Part shown: positions 1 through 9,578 of the stretch, in pieces
Layout of the letters: each line of letters begins with the position of its first letter
Numbering within the stretch: position 1 is the stretch's first letter
Assembly (NCBI GenBank): GCA_015060925.1
Contig: SUXM01000002.1
Coordinates: forward strand, 115,645-179,644
Direction: 5' to 3'
Source of the DNA: Parabacteroides distasonis
GTDB lineage: Bacteria; Bacteroidota; Bacteroidia; Bacteroidales; Tannerellaceae
Length of the DNA: 64,000 bases
The notes under the pieces: model-generated
What the model was told of the DNA's origin: nothing
Databases searched by the model: none
What the model saw: only the letters and a program-made list of their open reading frames with translations
Made by a program: the position numbers and the translations under genes

Positions 1-185
1 CTTCTCATGAAGGAGAAGAATTCATTTACGTCATGGAAGGGATTGTCGAAATTAACTACGGTAAGAGCACTTATGTTCTTGAAGAAGGTGATAGTATTTA
101 CTATGATTCCATTGTGGCTCATCACGTACATGCTGCAACCAATACCACAGCAAAGATTCTTGGTGTCATCTACACTCCTTATTAA
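1..185 (+). CDS. C-terminal part of a cupin-domain protein, probably an HTH/cupin transcriptional regulator (5' end outside window)
   Basis: Reading frame 3 is open from the window edge to a TAA at 183-185 and encodes about 60 residues with a cupin beta-barrel pattern: the stretches [25 protein letters not shown] and HHVHAATN match the second half of a small cupin domain. In Bacteroidales such a domain is often the C-terminal ligand-sensing part of an XRE-type regulator, and an acyl-CoA ligase gene frequently follows, as here after a 6-base gap. The HTH part is not in the window, so the regulator role is inferred from family and context. It could also be a stand-alone cupin. Confidence 0.75.
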   Translation, partial: SHEGEEFIYVMEGIVEINYGKSTYVLEEGDSIYYDSIVAHHVHAATNTTAKILGVIYTPY

Positions 186-191
186 TTCAAG

Positions 192-1844
192 ATGGAACAG
201 TTACATAACAAAACACTCGGTCAATGGATGGAACATTGGGCTGAGACCACACCGGACAAAGAATATCTGGTTTATTCTGACCGTGACCTACGTTTTACAT
301 GGAAAGCTTTTAACGAACGTGTAGATCACATGGCTAAAGGTATGCTTGCCATCGGTATTAAACATGGTACCCATGTTGGTATTTGGGCGACCAATGTGCC
401 AGATTGGTTGACATTCCTATATGCAGCGGCCAAAATCGGTGCTGTAGCAGTTACGGTTAATACCAACTACAAACAAAACGAATTAGAGTTCTTAGTAAAA
501 GACGCTGATATCCATACATTATGTATCACAGATGGAGTCTTTGACGGAAGTTATATTGATATGGTATACACCATGTTGCCTGAATTAAAGAATTCCCAAC
601 GTGGTTATTTGAAAAGCGAACGTTTCCCTGTCTTGAAAAATGTTGTTTATATTGGACAGGAAAAGTATAGAGGTATGTACAATACTCCCGAGTTACTCCT
701 TCTTGGCGAAAATATAGAAGACGACACATTAACCGAGGCTAAAAAGTTAGTAACACCTCATGATGTTGTCAATATGCAATATACCTCTGGAACAACAGGA
801 TTCCCCAAAGGGGTAATGCTTACCCATTACAACATAACAAACAACGGTTTCCTTACCGGTGAACACATGAAGTTCACTTCTGAAGATAAACTTTGTTGTT
901 GTGTACCTTTATTCCATTGTTTTGGTGTTGTATTAGCTACCATGAACATATTGACACATGGATGTACACAGGTTATGGTTGAGAAGTTTGATCCGTTAGT
1001 GGTATTAGCATCAGTCCATAAAGAACGATGTACAGCCTTATACGGAGTCCCAACCATGTTCATTGCCGAGTTAAACCATCCAATGTTCAATATGTTTGAT
1101 CTAAGTTCTTTACGTACAGGAATCATGGCTGGCGCTTTATGTCCGATCGAACTGATGAAACAGGTGGAAGAAAAGATGTTTATGCGTATCACCAGTGTCT
1201 ATGGATTGACAGAAGCATCTCCCGGTATGACACAAACCCGTATTGATGACCCAGATGAAATCCGTTACACAACAGTAGGTCGTGATTATGAATTTACCGA
1301 AGTACGTGTAATAGACCCAGAAACAGGAGAAGAATGTCCTGTTGGCGTACAAGGTGAAATGTGTAACCGTGGTTATAACACTATGAAAGGTTACTACAAT
1401 AATCCATCTGCCACAGATGAAGTCATAGATAAAGATGGTTTCTTGCATAGTGGAGACTTAGGTGTAAAAGATGAAAATGGTAACTACCGTATCACCGGAC
1501 GTATCAAAGACATGATTATCCGAGGAGGGGAAAATATTTATCCTCGTGAACTGGAAGAATTCTTATATCACTTAGAAGGAATAAAAGATGTGCAAGTGGC
1601 TGCCGTCCCTTCTAAAAAATATGGAGAAGAAGTTGGAGCTTTCATCATTTTACATGATGGAGTAACTATGACAGAGGATGTCGTAAAGGACTTCTGCCGA
1701 GGGAAAATTGCCCGCCATAAAATCCCTAAATACATATTTTTTGTAGACACATTCCCTATGACCGGCAGCGGTAAAATTCAAAAATTCAAATTAAAGGATC
1801 TATCGTTAAAACTTTTAGCTGAGCAAGGAATTACTCCGGTATAA
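192..1844 (+). CDS. AMP-binding acyl-CoA synthetase (fatty acid-CoA ligase-like)
   Basis: A 550-residue member of the ANL adenylating superfamily, expected to activate a carboxylic acid, probably a fatty acid, with ATP to an acyl-AMP and then an acyl-CoA in the cytoplasm. Signature motifs occur in order: the phosphate-binding loop [11 protein letters not shown] (residue 197 on), [13 protein letters not shown], the GFLHSGDLG aspartate motif, the hinge [18 protein letters not shown], and the C-terminal lysine motif [10 protein letters not shown]. Length and motif order are normal, so it appears intact. The ATG at 192 lies 6 bases after the cupin gene, suggesting one transcript. A hairpin terminator follows. 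The sequence resembles medium/long-chain acyl-CoA ligases, but the exact substrate cannot be read from it. Confidence 0.9.
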   Translation: MEQLHNKTLGQWMEHWAETTPDKEYLVYSDRDLRFTWKAFNERVDHMAKGMLAIGIKHGTHVGIWATNVPDWLTFLYAAAKIGAVAVTVNTNYKQNELEFLVKDADIHTLCITDGVFDGSYIDMVYTMLPELKNSQRGYLKSERFPVLKNVVYIGQEKYRGMYNTPELLLLGENIEDDTLTEAKKLVTPHDVVNMQYTSGTTGFPKGVMLTHYNITNNGFLTGEHMKFTSEDKLCCCVPLFHCFGVVLATMNILTHGCTQVMVEKFDPLVVLASVHKERCTALYGVPTMFIAELNHPMFNMFDLSSLRTGIMAGALCPIELMKQVEEKMFMRITSVYGLTEASPGMTQTRIDDPDEIRYTTVGRDYEFTEVRVIDPETGEECPVGVQGEMCNRGYNTMKGYYNNPSATDEVIDKDGFLHSGDLGVKDENGNYRITGRIKDMIIRGGENIYPRELEEFLYHLEGIKDVQVAAVPSKKYGEEVGAFIILHDGVTMTEDVVKDFCRGKIARHKIPKYIFFVDTFPMTGSGKIQKFKLKDLSLKLLAEQGITPV

Positions 1845-1860
1845 AACATACTCAATCATA

Positions 1861-1897
1861 AAAAGGGTTATCTGAATAAAAACAGATAACCCTTTTT
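1861..1897 (+). terminator. Rho-independent terminator after the acyl-CoA ligase gene
   Basis: A 14-bp stem, AAAAGGGTTATCTG paired with CAGATAACCCTTTT, closes an 8-base A-rich loop and is followed by T residues. It lies 16 bases after the ligase stop codon and separates that operon from ahcY. Confidence 0.85.
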
Positions 1898-1931
1898 CAT
1901 TATAAATAAGTAAATCCCGCCTAAATATTAC

Positions 1932-1939
1932 TACCTTTG
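1932..1939 (+). promoter_or_regulatory. Bacteroidetes-type -7 box upstream of ahcY
   Basis: TACCTTTG matches the Bacteroidetes -7 consensus TAnnTTTG and ends 26 bases before the ahcY ATG. No good TTTG -33 box is visible at the usual distance, so the call rests on one element and its position between a terminator and a gene start. Confidence 0.6.
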
Positions 1940-1965
1940 TAACCAAATTATTTTAGAATCAAAAT

Positions 1966-3384
1966 ATGTCACAATTACTTCCTACAAATCTGCCTTACAA
2001 AGTTGCAGATATGAATTTAGCAGAATTCGGTCGCAAAGAAATAGAAATAGCCGAACACGAAATGCCTGGATTGATGGCGCTTCGTAAAAAATATGCAGAT
2101 CAAAAACCATTAAAAGGCGCACGTATCACCGGTTCTTTACACATGACTATTCAAACAGCTGTATTAATCGAAACGTTAGTCGCATTGGGAGCAGATGTCC
2201 GTTGGGCAAGTTGTAACATATTCTCAACACAAGACCATGCAGCCGCAGCAATTGCAGCAACAGGTGTTCCTGTTTTTGCTTGGAAAGGAGAAACTTTAGA
2301 AGAATACTGGTGGTGTACAGACATGGCACTTCGTTTTCCAGAAGGTAAAGGTCCCCACATGATTGTAGATGACGGAGGAGACGCTTCCCTTTTAATTCAC
2401 ATGGGGTATCGTGCAGAAAATGATGCTGAAACAATCAACCGTAAAGGCGGGAACCACGAAGAGCAGGTCATTCTTGATACATTAAACTGCATCTTATCAG
2501 AAGACAATACACGTTGGCATCGTACAGTTTCAGAAATGAAAGGGGTTTCAGAAGAGACAACTACCGGAGTACATCGTTTATATCAGATGATGGAAAAAGG
2601 AGAATTGTTAGTACCGGCAATCAACGTCAACGACTCCGTTACCAAATCCAAATTTGATAACCTGTACGGCTGTCGTGAATCATTGGCAGATGGTATCAAA
2701 CGTGCGACTGATGTGATGATTGCTGGAAAAGTTGTGGTTGTTGCCGGTTATGGAGATGTAGGAAAAGGATGTTCTCACTCTATGCGTTCATACGGTGCAC
2801 GTGTATTAGTTACAGAAATCGACCCAATTTGTGCCTTACAGGCTGCCATGGAAGGATTTGAAGTTACAACCATGGAAGAGGCTGTTAAAGAGGGTAATAT
2901 TTTCGTTACAACTACCGGAAACTGTGACATTATCACAATAGAGCACATGGCACAGATGAAAGATCAGGCGATTGTTTGTAACATCGGACACTTTGACAAC
3001 GAAATCCAAGTGGATAAGTTGATCAACTATCCGAATATCAAACACACAAACATCAAACCTCAGGTTGACAAATATACATTCCCGACAGGTAATTCCATCT
3101 TCCTATTGGCAGAAGGTCGTTTGGTCAACTTAGGATGCGCAACCGGTCACCCCTCTTTCGTCATGAGTAATTCATTTACCAATCAAGTTTTAGCACAAAT
3201 GGATTTATGGACAATGCCATACGAAGTAGGTGTTTATCGTTTACCAAAGCGTTTGGATGAAGAGGTGGCACGCCTACACTTGGAACGTATCGGTGTCAAA
3301 TTATCCAAATTAACTCAAAAACAGGCCGACTATATCGGTGTCCCGGTAGAAGGCCCCTACAAAGCAGAACATTACAGATATTAA
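1966..3384 (+). CDS. ahcY: Adenosylhomocysteinase
   Basis: A 472-residue S-adenosylhomocysteine hydrolase, which reversibly splits S-adenosylhomocysteine into adenosine and homocysteine in the activated-methyl cycle, using bound NAD. Visible hallmarks: the N-terminal substrate region [16 protein letters not shown] and [15 protein letters not shown], the catalytic segment [16 protein letters not shown], the Rossmann NAD-binding loop [12 protein letters not shown] near residues 259-270, and the conserved C-terminal YKAEHYRY ending in the lysine/tyrosine motif that closes the NAD site. Length is typical of bacterial enzymes that carry the extra internal insertion. It has its own -7 box upstream and a hairpin terminator downstream, so it is probably a single-gene unit. 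Confidence 0.97.
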   Translation: MSQLLPTNLPYKVADMNLAEFGRKEIEIAEHEMPGLMALRKKYADQKPLKGARITGSLHMTIQTAVLIETLVALGADVRWASCNIFSTQDHAAAAIAATGVPVFAWKGETLEEYWWCTDMALRFPEGKGPHMIVDDGGDASLLIHMGYRAENDAETINRKGGNHEEQVILDTLNCILSEDNTRWHRTVSEMKGVSEETTTGVHRLYQMMEKGELLVPAINVNDSVTKSKFDNLYGCRESLADGIKRATDVMIAGKVVVVAGYGDVGKGCSHSMRSYGARVLVTEIDPICALQAAMEGFEVTTMEEAVKEGNIFVTTTGNCDIITIEHMAQMKDQAIVCNIGHFDNEIQVDKLINYPNIKHTNIKPQVDKYTFPTGNSIFLLAEGRLVNLGCATGHPSFVMSNSFTNQVLAQMDLWTMPYEVGVYRLPKRLDEEVARLHLERIGVKLSKLTQKQADYIGVPVEGPYKAEHYRY

Positions 3385-3391
3385 CATAAAG

Positions 3392-3422
3392 AAAGGGGTA
3401 GATGATGAATTTACCCCTTTTT
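3392..3422 (+). terminator. Rho-independent terminator after ahcY
   Basis: A 9-bp stem AAAGGGGTA/TACCCCTTT with an 11-base loop and a following T run lies just after the ahcY stop codon and 15 bases before the next start. Confidence 0.8.
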
Positions 3423-3436
3423 AATGATTCATTTTC

Positions 3437-4561
3437 ATGAAAATAGCCATCCTCTCTCCTTTTTATCCCTACCGTGGAGGTATTGCCCAGTTCAGCGCAA
3501 TGCTTCATACCGAATTAGAAAAAGAAGGGCATACCGTACAAGCTTTTAACTTTAAACGTTTATACCCGGATCTTCTTTTTCCAGGGAAAACACAATATGT
3601 AGAAGAAGGAGATAAAGCAATCACCATAAAAAGCCAACGTGTATTAGATAGTATTAATCCATTTACATACTTTCAAACGGTTAATGCAATAAAGAAATTC
3701 AATCCGAATGTTTTGATTATAAGCTATTGGATGTCATTCTTTGTTCCCGGATATGCACATATTGCCAATAGGATGAAGAGAGATTGTAAGGTTATCACTT
3801 TAATTCACAATGCCATCCCTCACGAACCTAAATTCTTCGATAAGCCAATGGCCAAGCTCCTATTCAGACAAAGCCATGGATTTATCGTATTAAGTGATAC
3901 AGTCAGAGATGATTTATTAAAACTTAATCCTCAAGCCCAATACATACAAAACCCTCATCCATTATACAATCACTTCGGAAGTCCAATAAAAAAAGAGATA
4001 GCTTGTCAGAAGTTACAAATTTCAAGTAATAAGAAGAATCTTCTATTCTTTGGGCTAATTCGGGATTACAAAGGCTTAGATTTATTGATTGATGCCGTTA
4101 GCCATTTAGATGATTCTTACCAACTAATCATTGCAGGAGAATGTTACGGTAGTTTTGAGAAGTATCAAAAACAGATCGACAAATCCCCTGCCAAAGAACG
4201 TATTTTTGTTCATAATCATTATATCAACGACGACGATATCCCACTATTTTTCTCTTCTGCAGATGCTTTAGTTTTACCCTATCGGTCTGCAACTCAAAGC
4301 GGAGTAGTCTCAATCGCATATCACTACAATTTACCAATGGTTAGCACTCCTGTTGGAGACTTCTTACAAAGCATAGCAGAACCCCAAACCGGTATTGTTG
4401 TTCATGAAATCTCAGCAAAAGCATTAAAAGAAGGAATTCAATCACTATTTGCGGAAGATAAACTGACATTCATCACACAACAAATAGAAAAAGAAAAAGT
4501 CGCTCTTTCGTGGGAGACCCTCACAAAAAAACTTCTTTCTTTTATCTACCACCTTGTTTAA
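3437..4561 (+). CDS. Glycosyltransferase family 4 protein
   Basis: A 374-residue GT-B fold transferase. The N-terminus MKIAILSPFYPYRGGIAQFS has the glycine-rich acceptor-domain loop of GT4 enzymes. The C-terminal Rossmann domain begins near NLLFFGLIRDYKGLDLLIDA, and the nucleotide-sugar region reads LPYRSATQSGVVSIAYHYNLPMV. The usual acidic pair of the EX7E motif is not clear in that region (the first position lies in SATQSGVV), so donor chemistry is uncertain. It stands alone on the + strand between ahcY and the minus-strand polysaccharide cluster, towards which it converges, and could take part in the same glycan or in glycolipid synthesis. The substrate is unknown. Confidence 0.85.
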   Translation: MKIAILSPFYPYRGGIAQFSAMLHTELEKEGHTVQAFNFKRLYPDLLFPGKTQYVEEGDKAITIKSQRVLDSINPFTYFQTVNAIKKFNPNVLIISYWMSFFVPGYAHIANRMKRDCKVITLIHNAIPHEPKFFDKPMAKLLFRQSHGFIVLSDTVRDDLLKLNPQAQYIQNPHPLYNHFGSPIKKEIACQKLQISSNKKNLLFFGLIRDYKGLDLLIDAVSHLDDSYQLIIAGECYGSFEKYQKQIDKSPAKERIFVHNHYINDDDIPLFFSSADALVLPYRSATQSGVVSIAYHYNLPMVSTPVGDFLQSIAEPQTGIVVHEISAKALKEGIQSLFAEDKLTFITQQIEKEKVALSWETLTKKLLSFIYHLV

Positions 4562-4578
4562 ACCTCCGATGTAAAATA

Positions 4579-4622
4579 TATTTCCCTGGGCAGGGGAAAA
4601 AATTTTTCTGCCCAGGGAAATA
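4579..4622. terminator. Perfect 15-bp inverted repeat between convergent genes, probable bidirectional terminator
   Basis: TATTTCCCTGGGCAG at 4579-4593 pairs exactly with CTGCCCAGGGAAATA at 4608-4622 around a 14-base loop (GGGG-A-T rich). It lies between the stop codons of the GT4 gene (+) and the YfhO gene (-). The flank is modestly T-rich only on the minus-strand side, so termination is likelier for the polysaccharide operon than for the + gene. Confidence 0.7.
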
Positions 4623-4640
4623 AAATTGACATTCTATTAA

Positions 4641-7163
4641 TTACTCCTTTTTCGACTCTGAGATGGTCTTCTTTACAGAATATCCAATTGCAACTAACAA
4701 CAACAAAAGAATAAACAAGGAGCTATAAGAGGCAACATAAGAAGCCGTAATATACCCTTCCGGCTTAAATTCAAACACAATTTCATGCACTCCTGCCGGG
4801 ACTAACAATCCACGCAAAGTCCAGTCCACACGAAAATGCGGAACCTCTTTACCATCTATTGTTGCAATCCATCCCGGTTGATAATAAATTTCAGAGAAAA
4901 CAGCCAACTGTTCCTTCTCTGCTTCACTCTTATATACCAACCTATTAGGACGGTATTCTGCTAATACGATTGTTGCTGTAGAATCTACCTGTGGGACAAA
5001 ACCATCTAACTCTTGCTGAAAACGCTTATCAACAACCGCCTCTTTCAATGGATTAAGCGTATCCAAAGCCGTTATCTCTTCATCTGCATTATCTACAAAT
5101 TGAACAGAGTCTACAAACCAAGCATTACCAAATGCAAACGGATTCTTCAAAGGAGGCTGCTCCGGATTATAAATAATATAACGTGTATTCAACATATTCA
5201 ATGAAGGACTATTTTTAAATGCAACCATTATATCATTCGCACTTTTTGCATTTTGTAAAGCTTTGATTATTCCTATCAATTCTTCATTTAGACGATTATC
5301 TATCAATTCTTGATAACGACGTAATTTGGCAGCATGATATCCTCCTATAGAGTGATGAAAATAGGATACGTTTGTATCCTGCCAAGGATTATTAAGGTTT
5401 AACACTCGATAAGTTGAATTTGTATCTTTCAAGATTTCCTTATCTGCAACGGTTTCTTTATATACTTCTGTCGGTTTTTCTTTTACAAAATCCTTATCAT
5501 TCAAATAACGACGATCTACATTCCATAAGTCAACTAAAATAAGTATCGCAAAACAAGCACTTACTATTGTTGCCGATTTTTCTTTATTCTTTGATTTTCC
5601 GAAATAAAGAAGTAACCCTGCCCCTAACAATATAAAAATGAGAGAACGTAACGCATCTGACGAAGCTAAAGAAGCACGATCTATCAATAAAGCATTATAA
5701 TACCATTCCGGAACCTGATTTTGAAATTGTGCATCATAAGTAGAACGAAAATCCAAAAATAAAGATGGCATAATCCATAAAATCAAACAAATGCCTCCAG
5801 TCAATCCTAATGACCAAAAGAATCCTTTTCTTAATTTTTCTTCATCCACCTTTTGATTCAAGATATCACGTAAACCCCATATCGCAATAATAGGGAAAAC
5901 CAGTCCTGGTATTACCAAAGCCATTTCTACTGCACGGAATTTATTATATAAAGGCAGATGGTGAAACATGATATCATTAAAAGAATCGAAATTTCGTCCT
6001 AACGCAAGAAAAGTTAAAAAGACAGCACCAGCTAATAACCACCATTTCATAGAATTTCGGATAACAAACATACCCAAAACGAATAGGAAACAGATTAATG
6101 CACCAAAATAAACCGGACCGGAAGTAAATACTTTATCTCCCCAATAGGTATATGTTTGTACCTCTTTTCCTACTTGTGCTCCATTCTTTCTTAATTCTTT
6201 ATACAATTCTGAAGAACTATCCAATGTCCCAGCTGAACTACCACCATATACTTCAGGAACAAGTATCGTTAATAATTCTTTCCAACCATAACTCCATTGA
6301 AAAGCATATTCCTTATCCAAACCGGAAGATGCTTTTTCTACATTTCCAGAAGTATCTGGATTCTGTGTTAATTCAGATTTTCCACGAATAGAGTGTTGTG
6401 CTAAATCCCAATTAGAATATAAATTTTTAGCATTTGGCATTACAGCTAACACCACACAAGCCAACATAACCAATGAAGTCTTTAAACACTCACCATAAGC
6501 CTTCTTTCTAATTTTATTAACAAGAAAACCTAAATAAATAAATGCACACAACAATACTAAATAATAAGTTATCTGAACATGTCCATTTGCTAACGAGAAA
6601 GCGACTCCTAACAAAAAGAGAATAACTCCCCATAAATAAGAACGTTTAAACAATAGAAACATTCCAGCCACAGTTAATGGCATATAGGCTATTACGTAAG
6701 CTTTAGTAATGTGTCCGGCTTCTATTATAATCAAATTATAAGAAGCAAATGCAAAAGCTATAGCACCAGCTATAGACAACCACCAACTTACTCCCATAAT
6801 ACACATCAAAAGATAGAAACAAACCAAACCCGTAAAAACCATAGCAGCATCACCATAACCGACTCCTTTCAACCAACTATCTATAATCAAATAGGATGGC
6901 ATTTTAGGAGTAGGTTCTCCATATCCAGAAACGTAAGGCATTCCACCAAACATGGCATCAGACCAAACACTAAACTCTCCTGGGGCAGCAGTTTTCGCAT
7001 ATTGCTCCATCTGGCTTCCTCCCATACCTGTAGCTTTAATATTATCACCTTGAAAAATAACTTTACCTTCAAATACTACTGGAGAAAAATAGACCAGTAC
7101 CAATCCTAAAAATAAAAACAGGGCAATAATATGCTTACCCCACTGCTTAAGTAAATCTGTCAT
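4641..7163 (-). CDS. YfhO family polytopic membrane protein (GT-C-like)
   Basis: A protein of about 840 residues of the YfhO family, large membrane proteins related to GT-C glycosyltransferases that use lipid-linked sugars and glycosylate polymers outside the membrane in other bacteria. About a dozen hydrophobic segments fill the first two thirds, starting with HIIALFLFLGLVLVYFSP. An extracytoplasmic loop after the first helix carries the acidic motif VIFQGDNIKATG expected near a GT-C active site. A soluble beta-rich region follows, with a last helix near the C-terminus. The in-frame codon at 7184 is TTG directly after the upstream stop, so the ATG at 7163 was chosen. It is the last gene of the polysaccharide cluster; its acceptor is not known. 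Confidence 0.85.
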   Translation of the reverse strand: MTDLLKQWGKHIIALFLFLGLVLVYFSPVVFEGKVIFQGDNIKATGMGGSQMEQYAKTAAPGEFSVWSDAMFGGMPYVSGYGEPTPKMPSYLIIDSWLKGVGYGDAAMVFTGLVCFYLLMCIMGVSWWLSIAGAIAFAFASYNLIIIEAGHITKAYVIAYMPLTVAGMFLLFKRSYLWGVILFLLGVAFSLANGHVQITYYLVLLCAFIYLGFLVNKIRKKAYGECLKTSLVMLACVVLAVMPNAKNLYSNWDLAQHSIRGKSELTQNPDTSGNVEKASSGLDKEYAFQWSYGWKELLTILVPEVYGGSSAGTLDSSSELYKELRKNGAQVGKEVQTYTYWGDKVFTSGPVYFGALICFLFVLGMFVIRNSMKWWLLAGAVFLTFLALGRNFDSFNDIMFHHLPLYNKFRAVEMALVIPGLVFPIIAIWGLRDILNQKVDEEKLRKGFFWSLGLTGGICLILWIMPSLFLDFRSTYDAQFQNQVPEWYYNALLIDRASLASSDALRSLIFILLGAGLLLYFGKSKNKEKSATIVSACFAILILVDLWNVDRRYLNDKDFVKEKPTEVYKETVADKEILKDTNSTYRVLNLNNPWQDTNVSYFHHSIGGYHAAKLRRYQELIDNRLNEELIGIIKALQNAKSANDIMVAFKNSPSLNMLNTRYIIYNPEQPPLKNPFAFGNAWFVDSVQFVDNADEEITALDTLNPLKEAVVDKRFQQELDGFVPQVDSTATIVLAEYRPNRLVYKSEAEKEQLAVFSEIYYQPGWIATIDGKEVPHFRVDWTLRGLLVPAGVHEIVFEFKPEGYITASYVASYSSLFILLLLLVAIGYSVKKTISESKKE

Positions 7164-7184
7164 ATATTTAAATCCAAAATTCAA

Positions 7185-7943
7185 TTACACTCTTCCAATA
7201 AGCAACTTTGCCCAATAAAAACGAACAGCAAACCAGCCATGAAGTAAAACTGTCACAAATGTACCATAATATTTACACATAATGGTATATCTCTCTTTTA
7301 AAGAGGCTTTTCTTTGAGTCGAACTTGTCCCTCCATCTAAAAAATTAGACAAAACAAGATGAGTATTATACAATGATTCTGCCTGTTTCATACAACGAAT
7401 ACACCAATCATAATCAGCAGAATAACGATACTGCAAATCATATAACGGAGCAAGCTCTCGCTTTACAATGAAAGATTGATGGCAAACCAACATACCCATA
7501 CGAAAACTCTTCCATGATAATTTTTGAGGAGCCTTTAATCGACGTAATCCTAATAACTGTCCATTTTCATCAACAATATTCGTTTCACCATAAATAATAT
7601 CCGGAAACCTCTTTTTATTCTGTATCAAAGAAACAATGTCTTGAATTGTTCCAAACGAGGACAACGAGTCTCCTGCATTTACAAACCACACATAATTCCC
7701 CGTTGCAATCTTTAATCCCTTATTCATCGCATCATAAATTCCCTTATCCGGTTCACTCACCCAATAAGTAATACCGGACTCATAACGTTTGATAATATCA
7801 ACAGTTCCATCTGTTGACCCTCCATCAATGATGATATATTCTATATTAGGATACGATTGTCCTAATACATTTAATATTGTCTGTTCTACCCATTGAACAG
7901 CATTATAAGTAATTGTTATAATAGAAAAAAAAGGGTGTTGCAT
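7185..7943 (-). CDS. Glycosyltransferase family 2 protein (WcaA-like)
   Basis: A 252-residue GT-A fold transferase. The N-terminus FFSIITITYNAVQWVEQTI, the IIIDGGSTDGT motif (near residue 38) and the metal-binding type stretch VNAGDSL (residues 89-94) are classical for inverting GT2 enzymes that add a sugar to a lipid-linked oligosaccharide. No transmembrane helix is evident, so it probably acts at the cytoplasmic membrane face. Its start lies 2 bases after the upstream GT4 stop and its stop is followed closely by YfhO, so these are translated from one polycistronic message. Donor and acceptor sugars cannot be predicted. Confidence 0.9.
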   Translation of the reverse strand: MQHPFFSIITITYNAVQWVEQTILNVLGQSYPNIEYIIIDGGSTDGTVDIIKRYESGITYWVSEPDKGIYDAMNKGLKIATGNYVWFVNAGDSLSSFGTIQDIVSLIQNKKRFPDIIYGETNIVDENGQLLGLRRLKAPQKLSWKSFRMGMLVCHQSFIVKRELAPLYDLQYRYSADYDWCIRCMKQAESLYNTHLVLSNFLDGGTSSTQRKASLKERYTIMCKYYGTFVTVLLHGWFAVRFYWAKLLIGRV

Positions 7944-7945
7944 CT

Positions 7946-9148
7946 TTATTTATCCCTTAGTAAACGTTTATACAAATCAATATACTGTTTAGCTACTATC
8001 TCTTCACAATAATTCTCCTTTACCTTCTTAATACAAGCTTCAGAAAGTGTTTGTGGTTCTTTATGTTCTAAAACCCACTGAATACCATTGGCTAAGTCTT
8101 TAGAATCTTTATAATTGGCGACATATCCATTCACTTGATGATCGATCATCTCCGGTATCCCTCCCACTCGGAATCCGACACAAGGAGTTCCACAAGCCAT
8201 TGATTCCATAATCATATTTGGAAGATTTTCTTCCAAAGAAGGGGTTACAAACATATCAACCGCATTATACAAATCAACGATCTTGAGTTCATCAGATAAA
8301 TATCCTATTGAATGAATCGGAAGTGAAAACATATTTCGAATATTCTCTTTAACTTGTCCCAATACAACTAACTCTACATCTTGCCTATCTAACAGTTCTA
8401 ACGAAGTTATTAAATACTCAATACCTTTACGTCTATCTGTTACATTTAAAGCTCCAAATAACAATAATTTTTTATTCAATGGAAGCCCTAAGAGATTACG
8501 AACTTCTTTTTGACCCTTTTGTCTAAAAAGACTTACATCTATAGGATTAGGAATAGAACATACCAACTTATTTTCTAATAAACGACTTTGCTTTGCCCTA
8601 TTAGTAAGCCATTGACTACAACCAACAAATGTTATATTAGCTAATTTATATAATGATAGTTTCTGATTATATATTTTTGTGGATAAATCATTTCCCTTGG
8701 AATCAAGAAAAATACAAGAACCACACTTTTCTTGATATCTCTTACAATCTCTAGCGTGATGACAAATTCCAGTACATGGCCACATATCATGCATTGTCCA
8801 TACTATAGGTTTATTCAATTCAACTAATTTCTTTATATTATTCAAAGACAGAAAACCTTGATTAATCCAATGTAAATGAATAATATCAGCTTCTTTAACC
8901 AAAGGATTAGAAGAAATATCCTCTCCGGTATTAGCGATTGAAACCATAAATAATTTTTTACGGTTCAAACCATTACACAAGAAAATAATTAATCGTTCCC
9001 AATAAAAATGTAAACGATTCAATTTCGTATCTTTTCGAACAATTTTACTTACCGAAACACCCACCCGAAGTAATGCCTTTTCCAAACGTCCGGCAGCTAC
9101 AGCCGCTCCGCCTGTTCGTTCCGAAGTATTAAGAATTAATATTTTCAT
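7946..9148 (-). CDS. Glycosyltransferase family 4 protein
   Basis: A 400-residue GT-B enzyme. The N-terminal loop SERTGGAAVAAGRLEKALL and the donor-binding C-terminal motif SLEENLPNMIMESMACGTP contain the paired glutamates (E-x7-E type) of retaining GT4 transferases. A cysteine-rich patch CTGICHHARDCKRYQEKCG in the middle of the N-terminal half is common in Bacteroidales cell-wall biosynthesis transferases of this type and might bind metal. It is part of the minus-strand polysaccharide operon, just downstream of the broken DUF3990 gene. The sugar specificity is unknown. Confidence 0.9.
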   Translation of the reverse strand: MKILILNTSERTGGAAVAAGRLEKALLRVGVSVSKIVRKDTKLNRLHFYWERLIIFLCNGLNRKKLFMVSIANTGEDISSNPLVKEADIIHLHWINQGFLSLNNIKKLVELNKPIVWTMHDMWPCTGICHHARDCKRYQEKCGSCIFLDSKGNDLSTKIYNQKLSLYKLANITFVGCSQWLTNRAKQSRLLENKLVCSIPNPIDVSLFRQKGQKEVRNLLGLPLNKKLLLFGALNVTDRRKGIEYLITSLELLDRQDVELVVLGQVKENIRNMFSLPIHSIGYLSDELKIVDLYNAVDMFVTPSLEENLPNMIMESMACGTPCVGFRVGGIPEMIDHQVNGYVANYKDSKDLANGIQWVLEHKEPQTLSEACIKKVKENYCEEIVAKQYIDLYKRLLRDK

Positions 9149-9162
9149 ATAGTGAAAACAAA

Positions 9163-9270
9163 CTATTGTCTATTCTGAAGTTCAGATAAAGTATCACCAT
9201 CTCTTCCCACATTTGCAAGAGGATGTTCTATTGAAACTGTAGAACCGTGATATAATACTATTTTTCCCAT
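9163..9270 (-). pseudogene. Truncated DUF3990-family gene (N-terminal remnant)
   Basis: A 35-codon frame from ATG at 9270 to TAG at 9163 encodes a peptide beginning MGKIVLYHGSTVSIEHPLAN. That opening (LYHGS followed by V-x-I-E-x-P) is the start of DUF3990 proteins, which normally run about 150-200 residues and continue with a D-FGKGFY-type segment. Here the similarity stops after about residue 23 and an unrelated tail follows. DUF3990 genes usually sit directly downstream of a DUF3791 gene, and such a gene lies immediately upstream with a 14-base gap. The family call rests on recalled family pattern, not on a search. The product is probably non-functional. Confidence 0.65.
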
Positions 9271-9284
9271 AATACATTATCTCT

Positions 9285-9539
9285 TTATTGTTTATCTTTC
9301 ATGTTTTCCCAATTAGATAAAGCTTCAACTACACCCTCTGCAACATGTTTTAGACTCTGAGAATGTAAAGGCTCATAACAATCAAATAATAATCTCTCAA
9401 TCAGATCTACCTGTTTCAACCGATTATACATTTCCTTAGAAGATATACCCATCTTTTTTACGGCAACCTCTATTGCCATCACAACAAAATGAACTTCACG
9501 ATATTGAGATGTTTCTTGAAAAATTGTATTATTAGACAT
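9285..9539 (-). CDS. DUF3791 domain protein, orphan partner of a broken DUF3990 gene
   Basis: An 84-residue, probably helical, cytoplasmic protein. The core FVVMAIEVAVKKMGISSKEMYNRL, then IERLLFDCYEPLHSQSLKHV-EGVVEAL matches the DUF3791 pattern as known from Bacteroidales and Firmicutes, where it is encoded just before a DUF3990 protein in pairs suspected to act as toxin-antitoxin modules. Here the partner survives only as a 35-codon remnant. The gene lies between two glycosyltransferase genes in the polysaccharide operon and has no role in glycan synthesis that can be seen. If DUF3990 is the toxin, this would be a leftover antitoxin-like subunit; that is inference. Confidence 0.75.
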   Translation of the reverse strand: MSNNTIFQETSQYREVHFVVMAIEVAVKKMGISSKEMYNRLKQVDLIERLLFDCYEPLHSQSLKHVAEGVVEALSNWENMKDKQ

Positions 9540-9578
9540 AGATTTTTTTGTTTCTATAAATCTTATTCAAAAACGATA

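Noticed and set aside
7..324. 105-residue + strand frame at the left edge
   Set aside because: It overlaps the cupin gene tail and the start of the acyl-CoA ligase in another frame; the cupin frame has clear domain motifs and this one has none.
4565..4574. Third copy of the dispersed TCGGAnnTAATTT motif
   Set aside because: Only a 10-base match without the symmetrical partner; too short to count as a copy, so mentioned only beside the inverted repeat.
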